From NCBI RefSeq assembly GCF_011045095.1, contig NZ_JAALDL010000007.1, positions 144,502-208,501 on the forward strand: 64,000 bases of DNA, given 5' to 3'. Under the pieces are notes generated by a model. The model did not search any database and was not told the DNA's origin. It worked only from the letters and a program-made list of their open reading frames with translations. Made by a program: the position numbers and the translations under genes. The DNA is from Grimontia sedimenti (GTDB lineage: Bacteria; Pseudomonadota; Gammaproteobacteria; Enterobacterales; Vibrionaceae). Below are positions 10,802 to 20,325 of the stretch, piece after piece; the stretch's first letter is position 1, and each line of letters begins with the position of its first letter.

Positions 10802-11406
10802 CAGAAGTTGCTCCGATAGGCCGTGAAGTCATATCGACCAAAACTGCCAGTATCGACGTACAGGTCGATGCGTTTATAGAGTCTGGCATTGTTGGTGCTG
10901 TCAGCAAAAGTGCTGTTGTCGTACTCGACATTGATATCGACGGTGAAGCCTTTGTAATCCAACGCAGAGCCACCAACCAAAGCGCTCAAATCGCCTCTGT
11001 GGGTTCGAGTACAGGCCGAGCTTTCTCCCCAGCACCCGATATAGTCTTCAACAGCAACAAAACCCGTTCCTGCTGTAAGTGGAGAAGAACAGGTTTGAAT
11101 AGGATTCGGGGCAACAATACCCTGCGCCAAAACGGCGTCAGCGTCTTCATCACAGCGCCAGCGGCTGCCGTTGGGGTCAGAGTTTTTATCAAAATGACGT
11201 GCCAGGATCTCATTCATCACCGCTTGCCCAAGCGCTGCAGCACGGGCTTCATAATGCGGATTGGCAGATTTGGCGAACATAGGGAAAAGGGTGGTACTAA
11301 GCAGCACCATGGCAACGCCAAACACGACAATGCCAATCACTAACTCCACCAACGTGTAGCCACGCTGATGGTTTGAAATTCGATAAGATTTTTCAGCTGC
11401 AGGCAT
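10801..11406 (-). CDS. mshD: MSHA minor prepilin MshD
   Basis: This 201-residue protein has the prepilin signal HQRGYTLVELVIGIVVFG, then an acidic domain with several Cys (RWRCDEDADAV, CWGESSACT). It overlaps mshC by 14 nt and mshO by 1 nt. Assigned as MshD by order and prepilin motif; minor pilins of this group help initiate pilus assembly. Confidence 0.88.
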   Translation of the reverse strand: MPAAEKSYRISNHQRGYTLVELVIGIVVFGVAMVLLSTTLFPMFAKSANPHYEARAAALGQAVMNEILARHFDKNSDPNGSRWRCDEDADAVLAQGIVAPNPIQTCSSPLTAGTGFVAVEDYIGCWGESSACTRTHRGDLSALVGGSALDYKGFTVDINVEYDNSTFADSTNNARLYKRIDLYVDTGSFGRYDFTAYRSNF

Positions 11407-11857
11407 AGAAATAGCCCTCGCTGTTTAAACAAATACTGGCTTCTGTACCGCCTTGGGAGAAGGTAAATTCACACACAGAAGAGGTGCAAAGTCGATTACC
11501 TACTGCATTTACCGGGCGTCCCAGCAAATCAAAGTAAATCGTTTGAACGGGTGAAATGCGAACTTGTGATTCAGAAAGATCTACAACATCACTGCGGTTT
11601 TCACCAAAACTACAGGCAGAGTTGCTACTGCCCCCCATTCGGGAGGCAGCAACATACAAGGCATTGCAGGCAGAAGACGGCGTCTCCTGCTGCATCGCCC
11701 TCAGCTGGACTTGTCTGGCAACAGACACGCCCGTATCCCGCGCACTGGTTACTGAAAAAGCTTCAGACCCCGACATACGCGGTACAGCAAACACACTAAT
11801 AATGCCGAGGATCACCAGTACTGTGATCAGCTCGATTAGGGTGAAGCCTTTATTCAT
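11393..11857 (-). CDS. mshC: MSHA minor prepilin MshC
   Basis: This 154-residue protein starts MNKGFTLIELITVLVILG, a very short leader followed by the pilin N-terminal helix with Glu5. It has paired cysteines in the globular part (SACNAL, NSACSF, CTSSVCEF). It lies 3 nt after mshA, the usual mshA-mshC order. Minor pilin of the MSHA pilus. Confidence 0.88.
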   Translation of the reverse strand: MNKGFTLIELITVLVILGIISVFAVPRMSGSEAFSVTSARDTGVSVARQVQLRAMQQETPSSACNALYVAASRMGGSSNSACSFGENRSDVVDLSESQVRISPVQTIYFDLLGRPVNAVGNRLCTSSVCEFTFSQGGTEASICLNSEGYFYACS

Positions 11858-11860
11858 TGG

Positions 11861-12292
11861 TTAAGAGCAAGATTCAATCGATGTAACAGGGAATTTGTTC
11901 GCATCAAACTTGTATACAACACAATCAGTGCCTGCTCCGATAGTCTTTCCTTTCAAAGCAAATTGGGCAATATCGTTAGCATATTTTACGGCCCAGTCAG
12001 AAGAGTCATCATCTAAACCTAGGCCAGTAACTGCGGCACCAATGCCAGCTCCTGTAGCTGCAGGGTAGCCTTCTGTTGTGGTATCAACACCCGTAACTTC
12101 TCCTGATAACTGAAATTCTGCAAAAGTCATGTTGGCGGCCCCATCAATAGCGCCTTTTAAACCTTCCAAGGCTGCTGTCTCTGCATCATCCTTGAAGTTA
12201 AAAAACTTAGGCGCCGCTGTCGCCCCTAAAATACCCAGAATCACAATCACAACGATCATTTCAATTAGCGTAAAACCGCCTTGACGTTTCAT
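11861..12292 (-). CDS. mshA: Major MSHA pilin MshA
   Basis: This 143-residue prepilin begins [20 protein letters not shown]. The leader, the mature N-terminus FTLIE and the following APKFF match MshA. Two cysteines near the C-terminus (GTDCVVYKF and IESCS) would form the pilin D-loop. It is shorter than the V. cholerae pilin as I remember it (about 170-180). The ATG overlaps the mshF stop by 4 nt, so it sits directly after mshF with no mshB between. A strong pilin promoter, if present, must lie inside mshF. It forms the shaft of the retractable pilus used in surface sensing and attachment. Confidence 0.92.
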   Translation of the reverse strand: MKRQGGFTLIEMIVVIVILGILGATAAPKFFNFKDDAETAALEGLKGAIDGAANMTFAEFQLSGEVTGVDTTTEGYPAATGAGIGAAVTGLGLDDDSSDWAVKYANDIAQFALKGKTIGAGTDCVVYKFDANKFPVTSIESCS

Positions 12293-12894
12293 TTTACTTC
12301 TCCAGTTTCTCTCAACACTTCTACGCGACCAGTTGCCGGGTAGTAAGCAAAAACATGACGCGCCGATATTGACGTGTCATCACTCCAAATACCGGCGCGT
12401 GCCGGCCTCTCAAATCGGCAATAAGGTTGGGCGTTGTTACCTTTGTCCTTCACCACTATTGCGCGAATCTTTGGCTGCGAGATTTGTTCTGCCGCAGCCT
12501 GTAATTTGTCACCCAACCAGTAAGACTGGTCGGTAAATTGTTCCAACAATGCACCGCAATCTTCGGCGCGTATTGCTGTCAGTGTTTTTGCGCCATTTCC
12601 CAGCGCAAAAGGAAAACCTTGTTGATGGTTATCTGTTGGGTTCAATCGGAAACTGACATCTTCAACAGTAACGATATCTTTTTGTTTAATCTCGTTTTTT
12701 AAAGCAGCTCGCAAATGCACATTCTTGGCCGAACCTTCAAACGCATTGGCGAGATAACGAAACTCCACTTGATCGGCAAACTGCATCACACGCTCAAAAG
12801 CCGGAATCGCAGCCATTACGACAATACCGATAATCGCGGTGAGCAAAGCCCACTGGGCAGCACTACTTTCCCTGAACCTAAAAATCCAGCGCAT
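12289..12894 (-). CDS. mshF: MSHA biogenesis protein MshF
   Basis: This 201-residue protein has one N-terminal membrane helix ([19 protein letters not shown]) and a periplasmic domain with little conservation. It is placed by position between mshG and the pilin gene, as in the V. cholerae locus, and abuts mshG. The function in MSHA assembly is not well defined. Confidence 0.8.
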   Translation of the reverse strand: MRWIFRFRESSAAQWALLTAIIGIVVMAAIPAFERVMQFADQVEFRYLANAFEGSAKNVHLRAALKNEIKQKDIVTVEDVSFRLNPTDNHQQGFPFALGNGAKTLTAIRAEDCGALLEQFTDQSYWLGDKLQAAAEQISQPKIRAIVVKDKGNNAQPYCRFERPARAGIWSDDTSISARHVFAYYPATGRVEVLRETGEVK

Positions 12895-14112
12895 TTAGCC
12901 GCCACGGATCAGGTCGAGCATGTTCCACATTGGCAGGAAAATACCCAATGCGAGGATTAATACCATGCCCGCCACAATCATTAGCAGGATAGGCTCCATA
13001 CGTGCTGACAGGGTTTTCAGGTCGTAATCCACTTCGCGATCGTAAAAGTCGCTCGCTTCCAGCAGCAGGTTATCAATCTGGCCAGTTTCCTCTCCCACCT
13101 GAATCATCTGGTGAACCAGTGGCGTAAACAGTTGGCTGTCTGCGGTAACAGAACTGAGGTTAATCCCCGACTCAATTGCCGCTTTCATCTTGTCCACTTC
13201 GCCACCAAGAAAGTGGTTATCCAGCGCTTCACCAGACATTTGCAGTGCAGTATTGAGCGGCACGCCAGCACGCAGCATCAAGGCGAATGTTCGCGAGAAG
13301 CGCGACATCAAGGCTCGGTTAACCAGGTTGCCGACCAGCGGAATGCGCAGCTTGAATTTGTCCCACTTCACCCGGCCTTGCTCGGTGTTCTTCCACACCT
13401 GTAAGCCTGCTACCAAGCAAACGGTGCCGAAAACCAGTAGCCACCAGAAATCGACAAAGAAGCTCGATGTGGCCATCAAAATCTTGGTCGGCAGCGGCAG
13501 ATCAGAGCCGAATTTGGCAAACATGCCTGCAAATTGCGGTATCACTTTGACGTTTAAAAACGCCATCGCGCCGATGATTACAATCAGCACAAATGTCGGA
13601 TAACGCAGCGCAGATTTAATCCGGCGGCGGGTTTCCATTTCCTGCTCGTAGTATTCAGCCAGCTGGAGCATGGCATCATCGAGACGACCCGTGTTTTCAC
13701 CCACCTGTACCAGCGAGACAAATAAATCACTGAACACATTTTCGTGGTCACGCATTGCCGCCGACATAGGGCGACCGTTGGAAAGCTCATTGGCGACACT
13801 TTCAAGCGCAGCTTTCAATGGCTTATCCGTGGTGCTTTGTGCCAAGCCTTTAATGGCACGTAGAAGCGGTACACCCGCTTTTATCAAGCTGTATGCCTGA
13901 CGGCTGAAAATCACCAGCGATTCCAGTTTTACCTTTGGCTGAAACAGCGGCGCATTGGCTTTTTGTGCCCGCGCCTTGGTGATTTCCAGTGATAACAACA
14001 CCGCGCCAGACGCCGACACCTTAGCGATCGCATCACCCTCGCTGGCAGCTTCAATAATCGCCGAAACACGTTTTCCGTTCGGCTTGCGCGCAGTGTAGCG
14101 ATACCTTGGCAT
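12895..14112 (-). CDS. mshG: MSHA inner-membrane platform protein MshG (PilC/GspF family)
   Basis: This 405-residue protein has two T2SSF domains, about residues 68-190 and 270-395, with FSRQAYSLIKAGVPLLRAIKG in the first and FSRTFALMLRAGVPLNTAL in the second. It has three or so membrane helices and the usual N-terminal MPRYRYTARKPNGK. It is the inner-membrane platform on which the MshE ATPase acts. Its ATG overlaps the mshE stop by 1 nt. Confidence 0.95.
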   Translation of the reverse strand: MPRYRYTARKPNGKRVSAIIEAASEGDAIAKVSASGAVLLSLEITKARAQKANAPLFQPKVKLESLVIFSRQAYSLIKAGVPLLRAIKGLAQSTTDKPLKAALESVANELSNGRPMSAAMRDHENVFSDLFVSLVQVGENTGRLDDAMLQLAEYYEQEMETRRRIKSALRYPTFVLIVIIGAMAFLNVKVIPQFAGMFAKFGSDLPLPTKILMATSSFFVDFWWLLVFGTVCLVAGLQVWKNTEQGRVKWDKFKLRIPLVGNLVNRALMSRFSRTFALMLRAGVPLNTALQMSGEALDNHFLGGEVDKMKAAIESGINLSSVTADSQLFTPLVHQMIQVGEETGQIDNLLLEASDFYDREVDYDLKTLSARMEPILLMIVAGMVLILALGIFLPMWNMLDLIRGG

Positions 14113-15827
14113 CAGGCACCTATCAGCGACATCGCTGCCGCTTCAGAAAGCTTCATCGCTTCTTCCAGCGAAGTTTGTCCCTGCTTGGCAAAATCCAACG
14201 CACTGTGAACCAATGGCTTATAACCTGCCTGCTGTTCTGCCAGCGCAGAGAACAATTGGGTGTCGTTAGCACGCAATGCATCCATTAACTCTGGCGTGAT
14301 TTCCAGAAGCTCAAACACACCAATTCGGCCTTTGTAGCCGGTAAAGTTACAGCTCTGACAGCCTCTGCCTTTGTAGAAGCCATGTCCTGCCATTTCCGGG
14401 CGGGTGGTTGTCAGCCAAACCTGCTCCACATCGTCAGTGGCGTGTGGCACTTTACAATCCGGGCAGATACGGCGGATCAGTCGCTGCGCCAGCACGGCGC
14501 GTACCGCACTCGCCACCAGATAACCCGGCGCATCCATATCCAGAAGACGGAGCGCACTGTCGATGGCGTTATTGGTGTGCAAGGTCGAGAGCACCAAGTG
14601 ACCGGTCAGTGCCGCGCGAAGACCGATTTCCACGGTTTCAAGGTCACGCATCTCACCGACTAAGATGATGTCCGGATCCTGACGAAGGAAGGTGCGAAGC
14701 GCGGAAGAAAAGCTCAGGCCAATCTTGCTTTGAATTTGCACCTGACTGATACGCGGCAGACGGTATTCCACCGGGTCTTCCGCTGTCAGGATCTTTTTGC
14801 CCGGCACATTCAGTTCATTGAGCGCGCCATACAGCGTGGTGGTTTTACCCGAGCCTGTCGGGCCGGTGACCAGAATCATGCCGTGTGGACGGCGAAGCTG
14901 GTTGCGGAAACGCGCCAGCATCTGAGCGTCCATACCGACTTCTTCCAGTTGCAGCACGCCGGCCGACTGGTTAAGAAGACGCATCACCACAGACTCGCCG
15001 TATTGCACAGGAAGCGTCGACACACGCACGTCGATAGCATTGCCACGGACATTGATATTGAAGCGGCCATCTTGCGGCAGACGCTTTTCAGAGATATCCA
15101 TACCGCTCATCAGCTTTAAGCGCAGCACCAGTGCAGAAGCGATTGCACGCTCTTTCAGCAAAGTTTCATGCAGCACGCCATCAATACGCTGGCGGATGCG
15201 CAGGGCATCGGCATCTGGTTCGATGTGAATGTCCGAGGCATTCACCTGCACTGCGTCTTCAAACAATGAGTTGATCAGTTTAACGACGGTGACTTCTTCA
15301 GATTGCTCTTCCTCTGCCCCGAAGTTTTGTTCCAGCTTTACGCCGTGTTCGGCCTGCAGTCGCTCTGCGAACGAGGCGATTTCGCTGGTGCGACGATAAT
15401 AGCGATCAAATGCGTCGATCAACGGCTGCTCTGCGGTGATCAGAAGTTCTACCTGATATTGATGCAGCTGGTTCAGCACACTTTCCTGTGAAGCCAAATC
15501 CGCAGGATCAGACATCGCCACACGAACCGTGTTACCGATACGGCCAATCACCAACGCGCGAAGGCGTCGAGCATGCACTTCTGGCAGCAAACTGACGGCA
15601 CTTGGGTCAACTTGGGTCAAGCTAAGATCAATCAGTGGTACACCAAGCTGACGGGCAAGGAAGTCCAGCATCTGACTCTCGGTCAGAATGCCCATTTCAA
15701 TCAGGGTATCGCCAAGCTTACGTCCGGTTTCTGACTGACGGGCTAGCGCAGCATTCAGATGTGCATCAGTGATGATGTGCTCTTCAACCAGCAGGTCGCC
15801 AAGACGCTTTCGTAATTTAACGGCCAT
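14112..15827 (-). CDS. mshE: MSHA extension ATPase MshE with N-terminal c-di-GMP domain
   Basis: This 571-residue GspE/PilB-type ATPase has Walker A GPTGSGKTTTLYG near residue 326, the Asp box and Walker B region ILVGEMRDLETVEIGL, the His box TLHTNNA, and a four-Cys zinc site (CPDC and CQSC). The N-terminus (about 7-60) shows the duplicated MshEN pattern RLGDLLVEE..LNAALARQ and KLGDTLIEM..LDFLARQ, the motif that binds cyclic di-GMP in V. cholerae MshE. It powers pilus extension, so extension here is probably set by c-di-GMP. The gene overlaps mshN by 11 nt. Confidence 0.97.
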   Translation of the reverse strand: MAVKLRKRLGDLLVEEHIITDAHLNAALARQSETGRKLGDTLIEMGILTESQMLDFLARQLGVPLIDLSLTQVDPSAVSLLPEVHARRLRALVIGRIGNTVRVAMSDPADLASQESVLNQLHQYQVELLITAEQPLIDAFDRYYRRTSEIASFAERLQAEHGVKLEQNFGAEEEQSEEVTVVKLINSLFEDAVQVNASDIHIEPDADALRIRQRIDGVLHETLLKERAIASALVLRLKLMSGMDISEKRLPQDGRFNINVRGNAIDVRVSTLPVQYGESVVMRLLNQSAGVLQLEEVGMDAQMLARFRNQLRRPHGMILVTGPTGSGKTTTLYGALNELNVPGKKILTAEDPVEYRLPRISQVQIQSKIGLSFSSALRTFLRQDPDIILVGEMRDLETVEIGLRAALTGHLVLSTLHTNNAIDSALRLLDMDAPGYLVASAVRAVLAQRLIRRICPDCKVPHATDDVEQVWLTTTRPEMAGHGFYKGRGCQSCNFTGYKGRIGVFELLEITPELMDALRANDTQLFSALAEQQAGYKPLVHSALDFAKQGQTSLEEAMKLSEAAAMSLIGA

Positions 15828-16899
15828 CTGTCGCTCCCTGTTTCAGGTTCTGGAGGTAAACCAGACGCTGGCGGGCAAAGTTCACTGACTGGTTGCTCAA
15901 ACCGCCAGACTGCACTGCTTTGCCATAGGCATTTGCGGCCTCCTCATTGGCACCGGTTTTCTCAGCAGACACACCCAATCCCAGCCACCAGCGACCATCC
16001 ATCGGTTCTTGCTCTGTCAGCCATTGATAGCTTTGCTTGGCTTCAAGATTCTTACCCAGCTTTTGTGCCAAAGCCGCGCGCATGGACACGAATCGCACCT
16101 GCTCGCCGTCCAGCAAGTTCACCGAAGAAGACAGCACATTCAGCGCAGACTCTTCGCTGCCACTTTGCTGGTACATGCGCGCCAGTGTAAGTTTCAATGT
16201 TGCGGAATTCGGGTTGGCGCTGATGCCTTTACGCAGCACGTTTTCTGCCTCTCGCAATTGACTGCGACCATACAGAAGTCCCGCCAATTGGTTGGTGGCA
16301 GCAATGTGGCTCGGGTTGTATTTCACCGCATCACGCAGGAAAGCGATGGCTTTTTGTGTATCACCGACTTGGGCGCGCTTCTGCGCTTTGTCATAAGCAA
16401 TATCCGCCAACTGCTCGCCAGTCAGTTCAATGGTTTCCACTGACAGGGAAGCTTCTTGTTCCACTTTTTCTTGCACCGGCGCTGCTTTAACAGTCTCAAC
16501 TTTCGCCATCAGCACGGGCTCAGAGATTTGTTCTGTTGGTTTAGTTTCGGCTTTGGTTTCAAAGGTTGGCTCAACTGCAGCAACAACAGGTGTCGCCTTC
16601 ATCGCCACATAGCTGACCTCACTTTTCACCACTTTCTGAGTAGGAGAAGGTAAAGCTTTTGGCGCAGGCTCCGCGAAAACAGGCTCCGGCGTCAGCATTG
16701 GCGTAGCTAATAAGGCTTTCTCGCTGCCTACTGATACCGCCCATGAAATACCTGTCGCGCCCACTAACGTCGCCACCAGTGCCAGCACGACACGTGCAAA
16801 GCGAAAGCTCCATACAGAAGGGATTGATGCAACAGCGAGGCGTTTCTCACTGTTTTGCTGCGACGAAAGGTCGCTCAACATGCGGTTTAATTCACTCAT
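15817..16899 (-). CDS. mshN: MSHA biogenesis protein MshN (TPR protein)
   Basis: This 360-residue protein has a cytoplasmic N-terminus, a membrane helix near residues 30-55 (FARVVLALVATLVGATGI), a Pro/Glu/Val-rich linker at about 65-150, then tetratricopeptide repeats to the C-terminus (DKAQKRAQVGDTQKAIAFL and the following units). This matches MshN, a periplasmic TPR pilot-like or scaffolding part. It starts 6 nt after mshM and overlaps mshE. Confidence 0.9.
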   Translation of the reverse strand: MSELNRMLSDLSSQQNSEKRLAVASIPSVWSFRFARVVLALVATLVGATGISWAVSVGSEKALLATPMLTPEPVFAEPAPKALPSPTQKVVKSEVSYVAMKATPVVAAVEPTFETKAETKPTEQISEPVLMAKVETVKAAPVQEKVEQEASLSVETIELTGEQLADIAYDKAQKRAQVGDTQKAIAFLRDAVKYNPSHIAATNQLAGLLYGRSQLREAENVLRKGISANPNSATLKLTLARMYQQSGSEESALNVLSSSVNLLDGEQVRFVSMRAALAQKLGKNLEAKQSYQWLTEQEPMDGRWWLGLGVSAEKTGANEEAANAYGKAVQSGGLSNQSVNFARQRLVYLQNLKQGATDGR

Positions 16900-16905
16900 G
16901 ATTTC

Positions 16906-17736
16906 CTACCCCCAAACGGCCTGAAGCACAGAGTGCTGGCGGGCGAGAGGTGTATCTTTAATGGCAAGGCGAACAGCATGCGCGCTGACGCGGCGTTTGC
17001 CCCTGCCAAAACTCAATAACAGCGATTTATGACAAAGCTGATGCACCAGTCGCGGAATGCCCTGACTCGCGACCCAAATACGTCGCTTTGCCCAAGTTGA
17101 AAACAGTGGCGAAGCGCCCTGTTCTTGTAATCTGTGGTCAATATAGGCTGATGTCTCAGCAAAGCTCAGTGGCGTTAATTCTGCGCTGAAACTGATACGC
17201 TGCAGCAACTGGCGCATACTGTGCTGGGACAGGCGCTCATCTAGCTCTGGTTGACCGAACATAATCAGTTGGATCAGCTTACGCTGCTCGGTTTCCAGAT
17301 TGCCCAGCAAGCGGATCGCTTCAAGCACTTCATCCGGCATGGCCTGCACTTCATCACAAAGGATCACGACAGGCTTTTCATCTCGTGCAGCTGCAATAGC
17401 TGCCTGTTGGATTGCACCAAGCAGCTTGTCTTCTGTCACCTGTTCATCAATACCAAGCTCATCAGCAATCAGGCGATGCAACCCTGCTACCGTATTGGCT
17501 GGGTTTGGCAGAAATACCAAGGTAAAGCTTTCGCTCAATGCTTTGAGCACCAAACGACACACCATGGTTTTTCCTGTACCCACTTCGCCTGTCACTTTGA
17601 CCAAACCTTCGCCCATTTCCATCGCCGACACGCAGGTATTTATCGCATCCACGTGCGAACGCACGCCGAAAAAGCAGCGTGTGTCCGGAGTCAAACTAAA
17701 TGGCGCGGCATTGAGGCCAAAGTGCGACATATACAT
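16906..17736 (-). CDS. mshM: MSHA biogenesis AAA ATPase MshM (ExeA/GspA-like)
   Basis: This 276-residue protein starts MYMSHFGLNAAPFSLTPDTR, the ExeA-family opening. It has Walker A GEVGTGKTMVCRLV near residue 50 and Walker B VVILCDEVQAMP near 123. It has the ATPase domain only; the peptidoglycan-binding half of ExeA is missing. Such ATPases are linked to placing the secretin in the cell wall. It starts 9 nt after mshL. Confidence 0.94.
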   Translation of the reverse strand: MYMSHFGLNAAPFSLTPDTRCFFGVRSHVDAINTCVSAMEMGEGLVKVTGEVGTGKTMVCRLVLKALSESFTLVFLPNPANTVAGLHRLIADELGIDEQVTEDKLLGAIQQAAIAAARDEKPVVILCDEVQAMPDEVLEAIRLLGNLETEQRKLIQLIMFGQPELDERLSQHSMRQLLQRISFSAELTPLSFAETSAYIDHRLQEQGASPLFSTWAKRRIWVASQGIPRLVHQLCHKSLLLSFGRGKRRVSAHAVRLAIKDTPLARQHSVLQAVWG

Positions 17737-17745
17737 AGGGCTGGC

Positions 17746-19365
17746 TTAGTTTTCCGGGAACCAGTCGTTCAACAGCTGACGTGAACGGTTGATCTCTTCT
17801 TGCCAGGTTTGCTCACCCACCACAGAAGGTTGCAGCAAGATCACCAGTTCGGTTTTCTGCTTCATGCGGTTCACGTTGCGGAATAGATTGCCTAGACCCG
17901 GAATATCGCCGAGAAGTGGCACTTTAGAGACCATTTCTTCGTAGCTCGATTTCATCAGGCCACCAATGACGACCACATCGCCAGATTGAGCATGAATGAT
18001 AGAGTCCGACTCACGGATAGAGGTCTTAGCCAGTGGCAACACATAAGGCTGTGATGAAGTGCCAAGTTGGATGGTTTTCTCTTCCGTCACCACATCAATC
18101 ACCGCTGGGTGAACATGCAGCAGTACGCCATTGTCATCGTCGATTTGCGGCGTCACATCTAGGGAGATACCTGAGAAGAACGGGGTCAGTTCGATGTTCG
18201 GGCCGGAGTCTGAGTTATCGCCCGAGGTGTCGCTGGATGAAATATCCGTAACGAAGTACTCATCACCACCAACTTTAATGACCGCTTTCTGATTGTTTGC
18301 CGCTGTGACACGAGGACTCGACAGTACATTCACATCGCCCTGTGTATCAAGGAAGTTCATCACCGCGGAGAAATTGCCATCCGAGATGGTGATATTGGTT
18401 TGTCCACCGATCACATTGGAAATAAAGTCGCCGGCAAGTTCTGCCGCGTCTCGTGTGATTTCCACACCACCACTGCCAATCGATGACGTAATATCCGACC
18501 AGTTAACACCCTGCTGATAGCCATCACTCAAGGTCACTTCGAGGATTTTGGCTTCCAGAATCACCTGACGCTTCAGTCGTGCTTGTGACGCGTCGAGGAA
18601 ACGTTTCACTTCGCGAAGTTCATTCGGATATGCCTTCACCGTGATAAGGCTCGCTTGTGGTGAGACCACAATGCTGCGTCCATCGCCATTACCAATCATG
18701 GCCGCGACAGCGCGTTCGAGCTGCGCCCAGAAATTGCTTTCCGCACGGGTTTCAATCACGGTTCCGCCCGTAGGCACTGAGGTACGCTCAGTTTTTTCAT
18801 CATCTCCGCTGCCAGAGCTGGAATCCGTTGAAACTGCGCCAGTACTGATAGAAGTCAGTGACACACCGGCGCGTTGAAGCTGAAGGTAATCCACCGGGAA
18901 AGTTTCCGTGCGCAGTACCGCCGGGAAAATCTGGATCAGGCGACCATTGATTTCGACGTTGTAGCCGTAGATATCAGAAACCACTTCCAACGCTTCAGGC
19001 ACGGTGACATCTTTCAGGGAAACCGTGACTTTCCCGCCCACTTCCGGATGCATCACCAGATTGAAATCCGTGCCCTGCACCAAAGAACCAAAGAAAGCTT
19101 TGGCATCCACATTATTGGCATTGATGCGCAGGCGTTTTTCAGTCAACACGCCACTGCCAGAGGTGTCAGAGAAATCCCCCATCAAATCCTGAGTGACCGC
19201 ATCTGGCAATTCCGTCAATGGCTGGGAAGTGCTCTGTGCATAGGCTTCGTTCAGCGCTTCCTGTATTTCAGTTGGCTTTTGATGTCCCACGCTCTGACAC
19301 GCCGACAACAGCATCGCTGCGGCGAAGGTCAGTAAACCTTTGCTCAGTAATGAATGTGTCTTCAC
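17746..19365 (-). CDS. mshL: MSHA outer-membrane secretin MshL
   Basis: This 539-residue protein has a lipoprotein signal ending LLSACQS, then an STN-type short domain (about 85-145), a Ser/Gly-rich linker near 185-205, an N1-like domain and the secretin core from about 290. The end has the hallmark VPLLGDIPGLGNLFR. It forms the outer-membrane ring through which the pilus passes. Its ATG overlaps the mshK stop by 4 nt. Confidence 0.96.
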   Translation of the reverse strand: MKTHSLLSKGLLTFAAAMLLSACQSVGHQKPTEIQEALNEAYAQSTSQPLTELPDAVTQDLMGDFSDTSGSGVLTEKRLRINANNVDAKAFFGSLVQGTDFNLVMHPEVGGKVTVSLKDVTVPEALEVVSDIYGYNVEINGRLIQIFPAVLRTETFPVDYLQLQRAGVSLTSISTGAVSTDSSSGSGDDEKTERTSVPTGGTVIETRAESNFWAQLERAVAAMIGNGDGRSIVVSPQASLITVKAYPNELREVKRFLDASQARLKRQVILEAKILEVTLSDGYQQGVNWSDITSSIGSGGVEITRDAAELAGDFISNVIGGQTNITISDGNFSAVMNFLDTQGDVNVLSSPRVTAANNQKAVIKVGGDEYFVTDISSSDTSGDNSDSGPNIELTPFFSGISLDVTPQIDDDNGVLLHVHPAVIDVVTEEKTIQLGTSSQPYVLPLAKTSIRESDSIIHAQSGDVVVIGGLMKSSYEEMVSKVPLLGDIPGLGNLFRNVNRMKQKTELVILLQPSVVGEQTWQEEINRSRQLLNDWFPEN

Positions 19366-19685
19366 TGTACTACCTGCTCGTTAAATACGGTCAATGCCCA
19401 ACGCTTGCCACCACGGCTCAGCGTTACGCGCTCTTCATTGATTCGGCTGACAACGTAGCCATTGATGCTTTGACCTTTCCTCACGCTCTTGCCATTCAGC
19501 ACAGCAGAACAACTGCCATCGCTCGCACACAAAATCGCGTCCAGTTTTGGCAAGCGATATACCTTTTTCTTCGCGGGCTGAGAGGAAGGCGTAAAGCCTA
19601 GCGGCGCTGTCGGATCGCTCTCTGCTAAAGACGTTATCGGCAGCGACAGCGAAAACATAATCAGAACGCTATTCAGTAATTTCAT
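19362..19685 (-). CDS. mshK: MSHA biogenesis protein MshK
   Basis: The start is placed at the ATG at 19685, giving a signal peptide MKLLNSVLIMFSLSLPITSLA, then DPTAPLGF, the PilP/GspC-like opening. The protein has 107 residues. An upstream ATG at 19733 would add 16 residues before the signal peptide and run further into mshJ. The start overlaps the end of mshJ by 17 nt. It probably links inner- and outer-membrane pilus parts as PilP does. Confidence 0.88.
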   Translation of the reverse strand: MKLLNSVLIMFSLSLPITSLAESDPTAPLGFTPSSQPAKKKVYRLPKLDAILCASDGSCSAVLNGKSVRKGQSINGYVVSRINEERVTLSRGGKRWALTVFNEQVVQ

Positions 19686-20325
19686 TTTTGCCCCCGATAA
19701 ACACAGCACTTTCACCCAGGGTGTAAACCTCAATGGTGACTTCAGCCTTCGGGTATTCCTTCACGCTGTAGTCCACGCTTTGCCAGTAGTATTTGACGGG
19801 CAAGGCCTCCAGCGCACTCAGGTAATCGACAATGTCGAAGTAACGCCCTTCCAGCGTGATTTCGACAGGATGGATGTAATAACCCGCATCCTCCATGTCT
19901 GTCAGTTGTTGCGGTGGCAAGGAGTTCATTGATACCAGCGTCAAGCGCTCAGACTGCCTCAGCACAGCTTCCATCAATGAAGACATTTGGGCAGCGGTAA
20001 CCAAGCCATCCACTTTGCGCTCCATTTCGCTATCAAGCGCTGAAATCTCTTGATTGAGTGTCGCCAACTCAGCTTCAAGCTCAGTGTTCGGTGAGGTGTG
20101 CAGCTTTTCCTGCTTCAGACGATTGAGTGTCACCAAGTCTTCGGTCGTGCGCTCTGACTGAAGAATCTGCGTTTCCAGCTGCGCCAGCGTCTTACTTACA
20201 GGCTCAATAAAGAGGAACAAACCCAAGCCGAGAATCGCCATCCAGCCTGCCAGTGCAATCATCCACTGTTCACGGATGCTCAGTGCTTCAAACGCGTCTT
20301 TACCGCGGGTGAGTAGTGCATTCAT
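19669..20325 (-). CDS. mshJ: MSHA biogenesis protein MshJ (PilO-like)
   Basis: This 218-residue protein has a short cytoplasmic N-terminus, a membrane helix (WMIALAGWMAILGLGLFLFI, about 20-40), a coiled coil at about 45-100, then a ferredoxin-like periplasmic domain. This matches PilO/GspM proteins of the alignment complex. It overlaps mshI by 4 nt. Confidence 0.9.
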   Translation of the reverse strand: MNALLTRGKDAFEALSIREQWMIALAGWMAILGLGLFLFIEPVSKTLAQLETQILQSERTTEDLVTLNRLKQEKLHTSPNTELEAELATLNQEISALDSEMERKVDGLVTAAQMSSLMEAVLRQSERLTLVSMNSLPPQQLTDMEDAGYYIHPVEITLEGRYFDIVDYLSALEALPVKYYWQSVDYSVKEYPKAEVTIEVYTLGESAVFIGGKNEITE

